From Magicicada septendecula (Eukaryota; Arthropoda; Insecta; Hemiptera; Cicadidae), in contig CM068372.1 in the NCBI GenBank assembly GCA_034769895.1, forward strand, positions 368,733,258 to 368,797,257: a stretch of 64,000 nucleotides of DNA, read 5' to 3'. The notes beneath the pieces are model-generated. The model was not told where the DNA came from. It did not search any database and saw only the letters and a list, made by a program, of their open reading frames with translations. Within the stretch, counting starts at the first letter, position 1. Each line of letters starts with the position of its first letter. This document shows positions 48,919 through 60,600 of the stretch, one piece after another. Position numbers and translations under genes: made by a program.

Positions 48919-49931
48919 AAGTAGGCATTAAGCTGGAACCCGCAGGGGTCTAGGAAAGCAAGATGAGCAACGACAGTACTTCGTACAGTAGAGAAGGAAC
49001 TGAAGAATCAGGAAAGGATCTGGAGATGTACAAGTACTGGGCTGGGTGAGCAGACGAAAACGTCAGACAACCATTCGAGGTCTGTCGGCCTGAAACAGCC
49101 ATCAGCTTGCAGTTTATTTGATTTTATTTGATTTGGGCTAGTTTATCATTTGCAGTCAAGTCTGAACATTTCACTTAATGGATTGTAACAATCTGAAGCT
49201 CAGATACCGATATCTTTCACCCGAGCAGAGAAAATTACGAGTTCGCCGGAAGAGAAAAGAGATTCGTGAAGGCTGAAAAATCTATAGGTAACGGATTAGG
49301 CACAGACAAGCGTAATCGTCAAAAGATATGAAGATGGGGAAGAAAAATGTAAGTGTGGACGAAATGAAGACGAAAGATTCTCGAAGGCTGCGACGATCCA
49401 TCAAGCTAACTTGTGTCTGCGAGTTGAATACGTATTTTATCAAGAATTCATGTCGACATTCCTTCATTAACTCAATGAACAAAAAAAAATTAACTAACCG
49501 GATACCACCAAAACGATGACAGTACCCCCGCCAAAGTAAATAAAATTAACAGAGGAGAATATTGTCACGGGCAAGTGCAGACCGTATTTAGCGTCTGCTT
49601 TTCAACATTCGTTGTTTTTCTCCTCAGTAAATTCGCTACCAAACACTAATGGCAGAAAGTAAATTACAACAATTCCATAAATTACGACCGACTGCAATTT
49701 CAACAGTGTGCAGCGCAACCGGACATTTTGGGGTCACACCGAAATTAAACGTGCCCGCCAGCATCGTGCCTGCGGATTTTTATTTATGTCAATTGCCTGT
49801 CATCATCAGTTTTTTTCTTCTCTTTGTTCCCTTCATATCGTGACGTAGTTCCGTCACTATATGACACCACGAACACACTACAGCCCATCAACTGTCAAAC
49901 TGATAAAAGGTACTTAAAAAGACAAAAACAA
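48919..49931. other. Non-coding stretch
   Basis: No gene recognised. GACGAAAACGTCAGAC near 49052 resembles a decayed terminal-module sequence but lacks a matching CTGANGA. Confidence 0.45.
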
Positions 49932-50069
49932 AACAAAAAGTAAATACCCACTAATTAACTACTTATGACACTAATCAGTATAACAGCCAGAACACGAAAC
50001 AAAAAAAAGTAAATACCCACTAATTAACTATTTATGACACTAATCAGTATAACAACCAGAACACGAAAT
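49932..50069. repeat. Tandem duplication, 69-bp unit, two copies
   Basis: The unit AGTAAATACCCACTAATTAA to CCAGAACACGAAA occurs twice with period 69 and two to three differences. Confidence 0.92.
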
Positions 50070-50269
50070 AATAAGTAATAACAGCACACGTGTTGTTGGA
50101 ATTGAAACTAACTACCTCTGTGTCCTTACGTTTCTAACTCGTTTTTGAAATAAGTTCTTGGTGGTTTTTGTTTTTAGACCTCTTTGTTCAGTAATTGCTT
50201 TCATAAATGAAATCAACCATCTCTTTCCTTTCTTTCCTTTAGATGTTATAAGAAGAAGTTTATGTGATC

Positions 50270-50590
50270 ATAACAACAACGATGCAATAACGATGATGTG
50301 TGGTATAAAAGTTTTATACGCGGCAAATGGATTCTCGATAGAAAGAAGAATGTGGATATAAGGACGGAACTGGGGGTCGACCCATTGTTGGAACAGCTAA
50401 GGAGCAACAAAAGAAGGTGGTGTGAACATTTGGGAAGAATGGCGGGTGACAGGATTATTCCAGTGCTAGCAATGGAATATAGACCGGTGGGAAGAGAGAT
50501 GTAGAACGGCCGATAGCGAAGTGGGTCCCGGAACAGGTTCAGGATGAGCCTACTACTTGAGGTTGATGATGCTGATGATAACGATGATGG
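50270..50590 (+). pseudogene. RTE-like LINE RT C-terminal fragment with (GAT)n-like tail
   Basis: The plus strand reads WILDRKKNVDIRTELGVDPL, LEQLRSNKRRWCEHLGRMAG, DRIIPVLAMEYRPVGREM, then frameshifts before the expected GRP-KRW. The tail near 50560-50590 is GATGATGCTGATGATAACGA. Confidence 0.78.
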
Positions 50591-51039
50591 AGATGTTGCA
50601 GAAGGAGGAGTATCCGACAGAGACAGCTGCGTATGCGGAAAGGATTCTGCGAAAAATAGAGAAACAGAGTTGGCAACTAACTCTGATAAGAGTAGAAAAC
50701 GGAAATAATAATAAGTGTTTAAAAAATGAGGAGGCCTCAAAAGATACTATCGCGAAGTATTGTGAAAACTTAGTGCCGCGTTGGATCAAATGCCATAAGA
50801 AAGGGTTTCTTTTTAGTGAGTCGCTCTCGTTTAACCTCACATATCCTTGAAGCGCGGTTCCTTCCATGTATCTGTTGGCAGTTTTTCACATTCCACCCGT
50901 GAAAAATAATTATCGTAGAAGGATTTATAATTTCTTGAGTTCTGATACTGGTCCCAGTCTCCTTCTGTACCCACTGTTGTCAGGCGTATATATACTTGGT
51001 TATGTTCCACATCTGTTTAATGGCCATAGTTAAGTCCTG
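50591..51039. other. Non-coding stretch
   Basis: Open frames on both strands are short and unrecognised. Confidence 0.45.
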
Positions 51040-51840
51040 ATATTTGTCGGAAGAAACTAATATTCCTGTCAATTAACACTCCGACGTACTTAGCCACAGG
51101 GCTTGTCTCCGATCCACAGAGGCAAGATGAAGATAGTTGGAATCCTCTTCTTGGTGGGGATCACGACCCCAGTGTTGTTCAAGGCCAGCGACAGTCCGTG
51201 CGCCGCCATCCAACTCGTGTCGTTCCGCATGGCTCTTTATTTAGTTTGAGCGGACCGAACCGCCACGAGTGCTGCTACATCGTCAGCGTATCCGACCAGG
51301 CACGTCTCTTCGGACATCTGTATTCGCAGTACAGCGACGTAGGGCACATTTCAGAGTCCGACTCTAGAACCGATCCCTGGGCTGCCCCAGCGTGACCGCC
51401 ATTCTCCGCTGTCCTTCCCTAATTGTGTAAAATAGGGCGCGATCCTTCAAGTAGTCGTCCAGTATCCGCGAAAGGTATCCAGTTACGCGAAATGACTGAG
51501 CGAGTCTCTCCAACATGTCACACCACCTCGCGAAGTTAAAAGCATTCCTCACGCCAAGCGTCGCGAGTAGCACCATCCGCCGAGAGAAATACTTGTGGTC
51601 TTGTGATCTTCGCCTGCAGAATCGCGTGGATCGTGGACTTCCCCGCTCTAAAACCGTACTTCCTTGGTGGAAGATCACCGGTGCCTTCCATCGGTGTCAT
51701 CAGTCTTGTCCGAATGAGCGAATTAGGCGACTTTCCCGCAGTCCAACATGCACAGAGTGCGATAAGAGGAGGGAAGGTCTGGGTCGCTCTTCCTGACAAG
51801 CACAAGAAGTACAACCTTCCGGCAGGAACGAAAAACCCCG
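51040..51840 (-). pseudogene. R1-clade LINE reverse transcriptase fragment
   Basis: The minus strand, in order: SLIRTRLMTPMEGTGDLPPR, KYGFRAGKSTIHAI, a frameshift near 51560, LATLGVRNAFNFARWCDMLE, VTGYLSRILDDYLKDRALFY, EGQRRMAVTLGQ, then LVGYADDVAALVAVRSAQTK, TAA, and WMAAHGLSLALNNTGVVIPT. YADD is the RT catalytic box and is intact. One frameshift and several stops. It is the RT core missing from the two R1 tails at 0.8 and 25.2 kb. Confidence 0.9.
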
Positions 51841-51879
51841 AAGTCGGGCATACGTTACTCATATTAAGCAGTAGGCTCG

Positions 51880-52440
51880 GGTTGTCTAACAGTATAATAA
51901 TAATAGTAATAACAATAGTCTCCCAAAATACTGGAGAGAATGGGAAATGCCAATTGGGTCCCATAACCTTGATGGAGGGAAACACCGCACCTCCTCGTGG
52001 TGAGAGATGGACACCTTGTGGTGGCTAACGCGGGACTGGAGACCAAGTGTCAGCCGGTATAATCTGTTCCCCTCTACCAAGTGCCAACGGCCTCTTTTGA
52101 GGTCGGATGAGCGGGTAGAGGTGTCCTTGGAATGGGAAACCGTTCGTAAAGGCGGCAGTGTTTGACCCATATTGGGCGGCTGTTGATTCATTTGCCACTA
52201 TCGGATTACAATACTAACCCCATGTCCGGGGTAACGGATTAAATCCTTAACGGTTTGTATTTGAACAATAGTGGAAGAGGCTGTCCTCTGCCTGGGGTTA
52301 GTACAGGCAGGAGCTCTGTTGAGAAGTTTTGAGATGGCAGCCCCTCACTCAACTTCCCTTCCGAAACGTTGCTAGCGTATCCAAGGGATACTTAGATTAC
52401 TCGCAAGGGCCAAAGGAAATGTAATAGCCGGGCAGATATT
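51880..52440 (+). mobile_element. Probable LINE 5' non-coding region
   Basis: GC-balanced sequence (TGGTGAGAGATGGACACCTT, GGCGGCTGTTGATTCATTTG, ACAGGCAGGAGCTCTGTTGA, GATGGCAGCCCCTCACTCAA) differing from surrounding AT-rich DNA. It is followed by an RTE-like C-terminus, so it could be the 5' part of an internally deleted copy. Assignment is inferred from order only. Confidence 0.35.
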
Positions 52441-52627
52441 AAGGTACGGTATAGAGAAAGTTGGAAACAATACATAAGCAGAATGGGCAGTGACAGATTC
52501 CCCAAGGTAGGCTTATTGCATCAGCCAAAAAGGAAGAGAATCCTGGGAAGACCCAGATGGTCCGACCCGTTTGCAGCCGGAACAGACTAAACAGTCTAAG
52601 CCGTGACGAAGAAGAAGAAGAAGAAGA
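52441..52627 (+). pseudogene. LINE RT C-terminus with GAA tail
   Basis: The plus strand reads RESWKQYISRMGSDRFPKVG, LLHQPKRKRILGRPRWSDPF, ending in (GAA)n at 52604-52627. This is the same arrangement as at 22.2-22.5 kb. Confidence 0.7.
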
Positions 52628-52635
52628 ATAACAGT

Positions 52636-52910
52636 AATAAAGTGGATTTTTTTAACCGCCTAAGAGTTAGGCAGGGTAGGTTGCCTTATGGGAGCCGTCC
52701 GGCATACAAGGAAGCTACTGTGTGGCCAGCACTACGGTTGAGACGCTCATTATTGTCCCAGGGTGTTATCCCACGTCCTCATTTGCACATACTGATCCGA
52801 CCTGAAAACTGAACGACGCACCTTAATTTTATAATGCGCCCGGGAATAGAACATGGATCCTCTAAATCGGTAGTCAGGCCCCATAACCACCGATCTGAGC
52901 TCCCTAATAA
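52636..52910 (-). mobile_element. tRNA-derived SINE
   Basis: On the minus strand the head reads AGGGAGCTCAGATCGGTGGT (A-box region, 52906-52887) and then GATCCATGTTCTATTCCCGG (B-box region, near 52858-52839, core GTTCTATTCCC), spaced as in a tRNA. The body runs to about 52640. Polymerase III boxes of this kind drive SINE transcription. The A box is not a clean consensus. Confidence 0.6.
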
Positions 52911-53396
52911 TAAAAACATTACTATCAACAATAACAACAATAATAAAAACAACAACTAAGACAAAATTCATTTTGTTATCATTCATTCAAAAAATATAGG
53001 ACTATTTATGCATGAAGTTACAATTCGAAGAATTTTTCAATTAACATTAAGAATGCGGTAATAATGTTTAGCGGTATGTGTCCGATGACGCGCGCTCTTT
53101 AATGGTAATCGTTCAGTTACGGGGTAACAAGTAAATAAATAATAACTATCACGAGTAATAACAATAATTTAGAATGTAATTCCAGATGTGCCCAACACAT
53201 GGTGTCTTCTAACGAGCTGACCATATAACAAATTTGTTTTAAGATTAGTTAACTCACATTATTGTTTGTATTTAAATGTGCAGATCGAGGACCGTCATAG
53301 ATTTGCTACCGTCTCACAGTTGCACATTAGATTTCACCAAAAAGTTACCGTAATTTTTGCTTATTTATAAAATTATAGCTTTATACATCATACATT
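52911..53396. other. Non-coding stretch
   Basis: Nothing supportable recognised. Confidence 0.45.
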
Positions 53397-53406
53397 ATAG
53401 CTTTAT

Positions 53407-53594
53407 CGGCTGAATTGGTGGGAACATCTTTGCCGAATGGATGACTGCCGTATCCCCAAACAACTCTGGAACTATAAGCCGAAGGGACGGAGAGGTGTGG
53501 GACGCCCGAGGAAGCGCTGGAGTGACCAGCTCTAGACTCTTCGACTGTTTGAGACCGGAACAAACCATCCTCGGTTTACTCCTTGAAGATGATC
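53407..53594 (+). mobile_element. 5'-truncated RTE-like LINE insertion with target duplication
   Basis: ATAGCTTTAT flanks both sides (53397-53406 and 53595-53604). The 188-bp insert matches the C-terminal end seen at 21.4-21.6 kb (GGCTGAATTGGTGGGAACAT, CCGAATGGATGACTGCCGTA, GGACGCCCGAGGAAGCGCTG) and ends GAAGATGATC. A clean example of target-primed insertion. Confidence 0.88.
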
Positions 53595-53604
53595 ATAGCT
53601 TTAT

Positions 53605-54118
53605 ATATCTGTACTTATATTGTTGTCTTCTTCGAAGTAATCTCTACTGGTGTTTAAAAACATTTCTGGAGACCGCTCTTGGACTCACTCTCAGCGATTT
53701 TTGGTTTACTTCCTTAGCGGTCGCGAAACGTTTCCTTCCTTTGAAAGACGACAAGATCGAACTGGAACAAATATACTGCGAATTCGGCGATTGCTAATTT
53801 TATCCTAAAATTATTGTGGATGAATTAATTTTCAGAAAATTAATGAGACATGGTGGAAATTTATTTTAGACACTTAGGCACGTAGGCCTATACGGTATTA
53901 CGCATTACTTGGGCAGTTATGCACGCACACAAATTTATTTTAGACAGTTAGCCAATTACAGTGTTTTGGTCAAAAATAAGTGTGTTCTGGCGCATAATTA
54001 GGCTGAAATTTACACAAATTATTTTTCATAACAAACTTTGTTTCACAAACGTTTAGCGAAAGCTTACAGACTACAGATCGCAAACAAAATAACAAAGAAA
54101 GAATAAAAGTCAATACCT
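53605..54118. other. Non-coding stretch
   Basis: Nothing supportable recognised. Confidence 0.45.
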
Positions 54119-54640
54119 AATTGAACGAGCAAAGCTAGTTCTCAGTTTTGACTCGACCGTTTGGCATTTGTCTGTCTGTCTGTCTGTCTATTTGGGGTCT
54201 GTCTTACTCATGATAACTTTTGAACGCATCAACCGACTTCGTAAAACTTGGCATCCGTGTCCACACACTTTTACTAAACACCCCTATTGTTTTTTAGATT
54301 AATCCCTAAAAAAAATGGGGGTACGACATAAAAAGTTGGGAGATAAAAATAGTGAAAAATCGCTACAGCCAATGTGTAGTATCAAATTAAAGGCCATTTA
54401 AACCACAATCTGAATATAGTGTTCGTTTTTTAAAATTTCGTAATTTTTTGACGTCAGGACCCAAAAACGACGTGAAAATTTTGAAAAAATTTTGAAAATC
54501 CAGCAGAGTGTTAGACTAGCCTAATTGTAACAAAATCTGAATGTTTCGAATTTTTAGTGTTTTTTTTTTTGTATGATTATGTGCAGTTACTAAATCATTA
54601 ATCTATTAAAATATTATGTCAACAGTACACGATAAATAGA
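54119..54640 (-). repeat. Dispersed repeat family A, copy 8 (reverse)
   Basis: TTGAACGAGCAAAGCTAGTT, CTCAGTTTTGACTCGACCGT, TCTGTCTGTCTGTCTATTTG and ATCAACCGACTTCGTAAAAC. The distal end is degraded near 54.6 kb. Confidence 0.78.
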
Positions 54641-55935
54641 CGAAATCTTTGAAAAGTCAGTGCGGGAGCTCACCGTATTCACAGTGGTTACGGATATTTT
54701 GTTTTTTGTGAAAATGTTTTAATTCTTCTACAAATGTTCGGCGTGTCTGTGTAATATTTTTAATTCTCACTGCCATTATGATAAGATAATAAGGTTTATT
54801 CAAGGCAGTCGAGAAAGGTCGTGGTTCTGTTGTTTACATGAACACCGTAATAAAATGATACTATGAATTGAAACCGCGGCTGTCTCTACGCAAACCGACA
54901 ATTTGGAACAACAACACGTTGTTGTCAAGTAGGTCATAATTTGTTTGCCTTTTCTTCTTCTACTACCGAAGTAACGTCGCGATTGTACAGTCCAACGCTT
55001 TTTACAAAGCCACTTGAAAATACGCTTTTCTCCTAACTTTTTTTAACTTTAAGACCGTAAAATTATGCGGGCTAGATTTTTGAGATTACGCCATAGTTTT
55101 TAATAATTCTTTTGGGATCGACGATGCTTCTTCGAGTCTCCGCATATTGTCTCACGTTGTTTTTAATTCAACACACGGTTTAACCATTTTTTTCCTTCAC
55201 GGCTCGTTTTAGTGTGGAGTATTATTTTGTACCGTGACCCTTAGTTGAGGAAAATTCACGTAGATTGAGCTAGTCGTCTGTTTTGGTGTTAAGTATTATC
55301 GGGCGCCATTATTTGCCACGTTTTGCAGTACATGTATTACAAAAATAGCTACAGCGGCTGCTGTCTTCGTGCTTCCAGTCACTGTTTCTACCTGTCTTCT
55401 AGCAGTTCTGCGTTTCTAGAATTTATCTTAGTTTCTGTATAATCTCCGTGGGTAAACTCCTCCTCCTTTTTTTCTTCTCTTTCTTCTTCTCTTCTTCTCT
55501 TCTTCTTCTTCTTCTTTTACGTCTTCTCCTTCTCCTCCTGCGCCACCTTCACCGTTATTGTTCTACAATAGAGTCGTCTATCTACTCTTCTGTAATGTCT
55601 GTAACGCTCATAGCTTCGAAGTATTAATCACGTAGTTTTCCGTCTTTATTCGGGACACCTAATTTTTACGTTTCCATATTATTCGTTCTCTCGAACTCGA
55701 CTTCAGTTGCAAAAATTTTCCTTTTATTGTTTCTAAATAACATCCAGTTTCCAGCACCATACGTCATTAGCTCGTCTTTCTCTTAGGATTTCTGGTAAGA
55801 GGCCTAATGTATTCAACTGTTCAATTCTATTCTGTTGTTGACGTTTTGCTATATCTTGTACCATTATCTGTTTCCTAGGCTTTCACAACTGCGTCATACT
55901 TATTAAGATTACTATCCCGTCTGTTAAGTCCGTGA
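54641..55935. other. Non-coding stretch with a pyrimidine tract
   Basis: CT/TTC-rich DNA at about 55462-55545 (mostly CTTCTT). The rest is unrecognised. Confidence 0.5.
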
Positions 55936-56091
55936 TCTTCCAATTTCTTCGTGTCGAAAGGTGTTAAACAAACGTTTCGGCCTCACCTCTGGAGGCCATC
56001 TTCAGTGTAAGGATTTAACGAATTGATAAGGTGTGAGGCCGAACTGTTTGGTCGAGTGATTAACACCTTTCGACACGAAGAAATTGGAAGA
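55936..56091 (-). mobile_element. Inverted-repeat element with hammerhead-like core
   Basis: Perfect 32-bp arms 55936-55967 and 56060-56091 (TCTTCCAATTTCTTCGTGTC, then GAAAGGTGTTAA). CCACGGCCTTACAGCCCGG follows just outside the right arm. The core lies in the interior. No coding content. Confidence 0.75.
55975..56005 (-). ncRNA. Hammerhead-like core 5
   Basis: Minus strand: CTGAAGA (56005-55999), extra T, GGCCTC paired with GAGGCC, GAAA (55978-55975), then CGTTTG. Stem II is a perfect six base pairs, the strongest in the set. Confidence 0.55.
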
Positions 56092-56454
56092 CCACGGCCT
56101 TACAGCCCGGATAGTAACTTTAACAATTAGTTGTTCCATTATGTTTTTTCGTTTTAGTATTTCCCGATGTCACCGATTTCCAAATTTTCTATATTTCTTC
56201 AACGATGGAGCCTAAACATTTAAATCTTGTCGTCACATTTGCAGACTGTTGAGAGCAGTGGGATGTCACTAAAGCTGTAGAAGGTACAGTTACTAGATCC
56301 CATCTATTGTCTACTGTCTACTGACTGCTTCTCTGCCTTCCAGCAGCCACATTTGATTCAGTTGTACTCACTTGCCTACTGAGGACGTTTCAAATTATTA
56401 ATATTATTTAAAAAAATAATATTAATTAAAAAATTCGCGGTTAAATTGTCCAGA
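56092..56454. other. Non-coding stretch
   Basis: Starts with the CACGGCC...CAGCCCGG terminal motif; nothing else recognised. Confidence 0.45.
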
Positions 56455-56895
56455 CGACAATTGTCCGATGCCCAACCTCCATTATTGTCTGTCGTTGCAG
56501 TTTTCATCGTTTAGTCCTCTATCTCTCATTGATCTTCTTATGCCCTGTATCCATGTTTTCTTGGGTCTTCCTTTCGTTCTGTGCTCTCTAGGTATCCACC
56601 TCATTGTTTTCTTTGGTAGTCGGTCTTGTCCCATTCTTCGTACGTGTCCGTACCAGATTAGTAGTTTTTCTTCAATGCAGTCGATGATTGTCTTTTGTAC
56701 GCCCATTTCTTCTTCGATCGTCTCATTTCGTATTCGCTCTAGCCTTGAAGTTCTAGCAGCTCGTCTCAAAGCATCCATTTCTGTAGCTTCTAACTTTCTT
56801 GTTACCTGTTCCTTTATTCTCCATGTTTCGGATCCGTAAGTCAACGTGCTTTTAATCATACTATCGTATATTCTTTTCTTCCTTCCTTTTCCAAT
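56455..56895 (-). pseudogene. LINE RT C-terminal fragment, open over 125 codons
   Basis: The minus strand reads MIKSTLTYGSETWRIKEQVT, RKLEATEMDALRRAARTSRL, ERIRNETIEEEMGVQKTIID, LIWYGHVRRMGQDRLPKKTM and GRPKKTWIQGIRRSMRDRGL, ending at a stop near 56482. This is the complete post-palm C-terminus of the LINE. No internal stop, so it is younger than its relative at 40.2 kb, but the RT core is absent. Confidence 0.88.
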
Positions 56896-57879
56896 TTATG
56901 TGCTCCAATTTATGTGCTATTTCGTTTCAAATTATTTACTTACTTAATCATTACTATTTGTACCTTTTGGAGATGATTGTCACTTTAAACAAACATTCGA
57001 TTTGCCCCTATTCCATCACAAGTCACGTTGGCTTAGGATAAAACGGCTGTTTTGAAATGAAAGGCCTACATATCATGATGGAACTACTCAATTAATGAAC
57101 TCAAAATAAAAATCATTATTGTGTAGGAAGGAAGATTTCAACGCTGTAAATTAGATGGACGTGTCACTTCAAATAACTGCCGGGGAGGCCTCTAAGCCCC
57201 GGCTTATTGGTAACTCAACACCAGTACCTAACACACAGAGCGTCCGTTTTTAACTAATAGAAGATTATTAATGAAAACGGGCCCTCAAGACTAAGTTTTG
57301 AAACATCCACATAAATTTTTCAAATCGAATTTTATTTATTAAATATTCGTTTGATGACATCAGTGGGTCTCATAAATTTGCGGCATATTGATACATATTC
57401 TTGTTCCTTGAACGTGTTTCTTATCACTTGAACTTTATATAATTTTGGACTACCGAAACTGTACAACAATAATATAGGTCGCACGTGGAACCAGTCCTAG
57501 GGCACATTTTGTAAGCGATAAAGATAATTAGTCAAAAAACAAGGCGAACAAAAAGAATAATCTTGTCTTAATTAAACCGAATTTTTTCTCTTTTTGCGAA
57601 AAAATTATCAGCGATAATAAATTTATATTGATTTCAATAGCACGAAAAATCTACACCATTGGGATCGATCGCTACGTGACGTGTCGGATCGCAAAAACTC
57701 TGTGTAAATGTTGAGCATCACATTCACTGGCGATGGCTCCTAACGGCTGTCAAGGAACAGAATACTTTGCTTAAAATTTAGAAAAACAGTTTTCATGCGT
57801 TACACATTACTGACACAATCTCTTTTGCTTTTCATTCAACCCGGACTTGCAGTAATAATCATTGAATAAATATTAAGAG
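56896..57879. other. Non-coding stretch
   Basis: Nothing supportable recognised. Confidence 0.45.
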
Positions 57880-58195
57880 CGTCGATAAACTGGAGCTGGA
57901 GGGGCTGGCGATGTGTACGAGGCGGAGAATGAGGTAGTGAGGCGGGTGGATAATATAATTAATAAGGAATCGTTGTAAAGGATTGCCGAGAAAAGATGGA
58001 AGAAAGAAGATTAATTGGTTGGGGCACTGGATAAGACGACACTGCTGAATGGAACACTTGGGAAAAACGATGAATGGAAGGGCGGAGGTGCAGGATAATG
58101 GACTCGATTAAGATTGGAAAAGGATATAAAGACAGTAAGAGGCTGGAGAATGGCGTAGAACAGAAAAACAGGCAATCAAAATATTTCAATTAAAC
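57880..58195 (+). pseudogene. Possible LINE RT C-terminal fragment
   Basis: The plus-strand reading GWGHWIRRHC, TMNGRAEV and later KDSKRLENGVEQKNRQ resembles the WLGH-LRR...NGR...W...A-NR ending of LINE RTs, with frameshifts. Weak evidence. Confidence 0.35.
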
Positions 58196-58329
58196 TCACA
58201 CAACATTGTAGGAGGAGGCGCAGTTCGGAAACAAGATGGGAAGAGGGCCAAGTCGAAATTTAGTTAACCAGTTTACATCTCTTGTACAGATTATGATGCG
58301 TTACTTAAGGTAAGACCTGTGTAAGAAAT

Positions 58330-58384
58330 CTCTCTCTCTCTCTCTCTCTCTCCCCCCTACACACGCGCGCGCGCGCGCGCGCAT
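58330..58384. repeat. (CT)n, (AC)n and (CG)n compound microsatellite
   Basis: CT units, a C run, ACAC, then (GC)n. Confidence 0.93.
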
Positions 58385-58387
58385 TAA

Positions 58388-58552
58388 GAATTTTGACGAA
58401 ACCGAAACATCGAAGCATGATAATGTTTTGTAAACAAAAGATTTCTAGACTGTGGGGAATCGAAAGTGTGGAAGCGTCACATTTTTCGATGACGCATCAC
58501 GCATTTTGTGGAATGACCCCCCAGCCTAAAAACACAATCATGTTAAAAGACA
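58388..58552. repeat. Dispersed repeat family C, copy 2
   Basis: Matches 18.995-19.20 kb, with small deletions relative to copy 1. Confidence 0.8.
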
Positions 58553-58779
58553 TCGAGATCAGCCAGGGAAGACCACAACACGGTTCAGTGTCAGTCAAAG
58601 AAAGACAAACAGCTGATCACAAGCACCTATAACTTTTTATATCACGCCTTAACGCTGTTAAACCTCAACTACTTACAGCAAAGGTGTACTTTGACACCCT
58701 TTACAATTCTGCACTTAAAACATGCCACATACAGTCACACACTATAAAACACAATAAAACTACAGCTCTGTTGGCCGTG
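58553..58779. other. Non-coding spacer
   Basis: No feature recognised. Confidence 0.45.
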
Positions 58780-58821
58780 GTCGATGGGTTATCGATTGAT
58801 ACACGTTTTTCTCTCTAAACC

Positions 58822-58851
58822 TTTCGGCCACTCACCGGAGGCCTTCTTCGG
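58822..58851 (-). ncRNA. Decayed hammerhead-like core (minus)
   Basis: Minus strand: CCGAAGA in place of CTGAAGA, then a GGCC...GGCC stem and GAAA (58825-58822). The core U is changed, so activity is unlikely. Confidence 0.3.
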
Positions 58852-59012
58852 TACTAAACAATGTTCGACACGCGATGTCAGGCCGAACGTGCCCCAAGCT
58901 GAGGTATAACAATGATCTCAACTTATACATGACGGTAGCAATGAGATATATTGCTTACACATCAGCTTGGAACACGTTCGGCCTGACATCCAGTGTCGAA
59001 CATTGTATACTA

Positions 59013-59031
59013 CTGAAGAAGGCTTCGGAAA
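59013..59031 (+). ncRNA. Decayed hammerhead-like core (plus)
   Basis: CTGAAGA (59013-59019) and GAAA (59028-59031) remain, but stem II has collapsed to AGGCTTCG. Confidence 0.3.
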
Positions 59032-59090
59032 CCTTTAGTGAGAAAAGTATGTAGAGGTTCCACATTATCGATCGAAGCTTCGTGGTTTTC

Positions 59091-60349
59091 ACTGACAATG
59101 ACATCAATGTTTCACGGTGAAATACACGTCATTTGTTTTCCCTTAAACTAAAGGTTTCGTCCATATCATCAGTCTCAGTCAACCCAATGAGGATGCCTTA
59201 TCGTAGTATGGGTGAAACGTAAAGAAAAATAATGTGACATGTGTTAAACCGAAAAAAGTGTTGATATTAGGCTTCCGGTATTACTGCATTGCTAATAATC
59301 GAACTTAGGGTGGTAAGACTGTAGCTGTCTGTCAAGCCACACGAAGCGAACAAAACAAAAGCTATATGTTGAAATGTCTCGTTTGACATATGTAGAGACA
59401 GTATTACCTTACACCGAACAAAATGAAGGGATAATTATTGTTTGTTAGAAATGATACCCGCTTGCGTCAACAGTTGGAATTCCAATGACACAGGGTCAGG
59501 GAAAATTGATTTTGCCAGCAGCTACACATGTGGGGATGATGTGATGGGGTGGCGGGGTTCCTTGACCCGGTGACGCCAGCCGTCTTGTGGCAGGTCAAGA
59601 AAGGAGACGACAACGACGCCGACGCTGCCGACGCCGCTTTGATACAACAAAAGATCAAGTACAGACTTTGTTCCTTCGTAAATATTTCATCCGCCCTTTT
59701 TATTTTACCGCCCTTTCTCTCCGTTATACTGTATCTCTGTCTGTACATCTGACAGCACTTCACCTATCCTTCAAAGTCGCATGTTGTTATTATTTATTTT
59801 TGCTACATTTTCTTGTACTTTTTCACCGATTTCTCACTTTAAATCCTAACTTTATTAACTTCTTTTAGTCAAATTTTCAGTTTTTATTTCTCGTATCTTT
59901 TTCATTTGCATCCAGACTTTCTCATCCACGCTCACACAAACACAAGTCTGTATAATGAAGCGTCGTCGCATGCGAATGGCAGCAAAAACATCTCCGACAC
60001 AACACAACATGTCAGCAATAATGTAATAAATTTGATGGGGGAGACGCAAGCCCGCGACGTCTCTCAGCGCTGCAATAACAATTGACATTTTCCTTGTTTG
60101 TTAGTTTGAACTGTTTAGTTTCTGCAACTGTCTGAATGTCGTCTGATGTCTGTCTGTTCGCACTATTACTGTTATTATTATTATTATCGTATATAGTTTT
60201 CTGTAGCCATTATTGTCCTGTTTGCTGTGCTGTCTCTTCCTCTTCTACTTTTTGTTCTATTATTATTATTATTATTTCTCAAACCTTCCTTTTCCGTTTC
60301 ATCCGATTATGGGCAGCGACTAGATAACTTTTTTCACGTTCTGGAGGTT
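59091..60349. other. Non-coding stretch
   Basis: Contains short TTA-rich runs near 60170 and 60255; no gene recognised. Confidence 0.45.
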
Positions 60350-60600
60350 TTTTTTTACTCCTTCGTGAGTATTTTTTCATTTTCTTTGCACATTCTTTTC
60401 CCAATTACACTCTTTCGGTTTTCCTTGGTTTCTCTTCGGGAAGATCTTTCACTTTCGCAGTGTTCCTTCAAAACACTTTGTTTCCCTTTTTTAGAACAGG
60501 CTGTGTAATGCCAACCTTCCATACCTCTTGGATTTTCTCCTTTGACCACATTTCCTTAATGATCCATCTGAAATCATTTAGGTTTATAGTCAATAAGAAT
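60350..60600 (-). pseudogene. LINE RT N-terminal palm fragment
   Basis: The minus strand reads MWSKEKIQEVWKVGITQPVL, KKGNKVF and then a stop. This resembles the RTE-like block W...MPE-W..G-I-PI-KKGDK preceding NYRGISL. The remainder is frameshifted. Confidence 0.5.

Larger units (their letters stand above)
58780..59090. mobile_element. Foldback element with two decayed hammerhead-like cores
   Basis: GATGTCAGGCCGAACGTG near 58874 is mirrored by CACGTTCGGCCTGACATC near 58973. Outer parts also pair loosely (TTCTCTCTAAACCTTTCGG versus CGGAAACCTTTAGTGAGAA). Each half carries a damaged core, arranged as in the Penelope-like element at 25.6-27.0 kb. Confidence 0.6.

Noticed and set aside
49025..49110. 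GACGAAAACGTC and inverted CTGATGGC as a ribozyme core
   Set aside because: The boxes are on different strands or mis-spaced; no consistent fold.
52636..52910. Functional tRNA gene
   Set aside because: Only A- and B-box-like segments are present; the cloverleaf and acceptor stem do not close.
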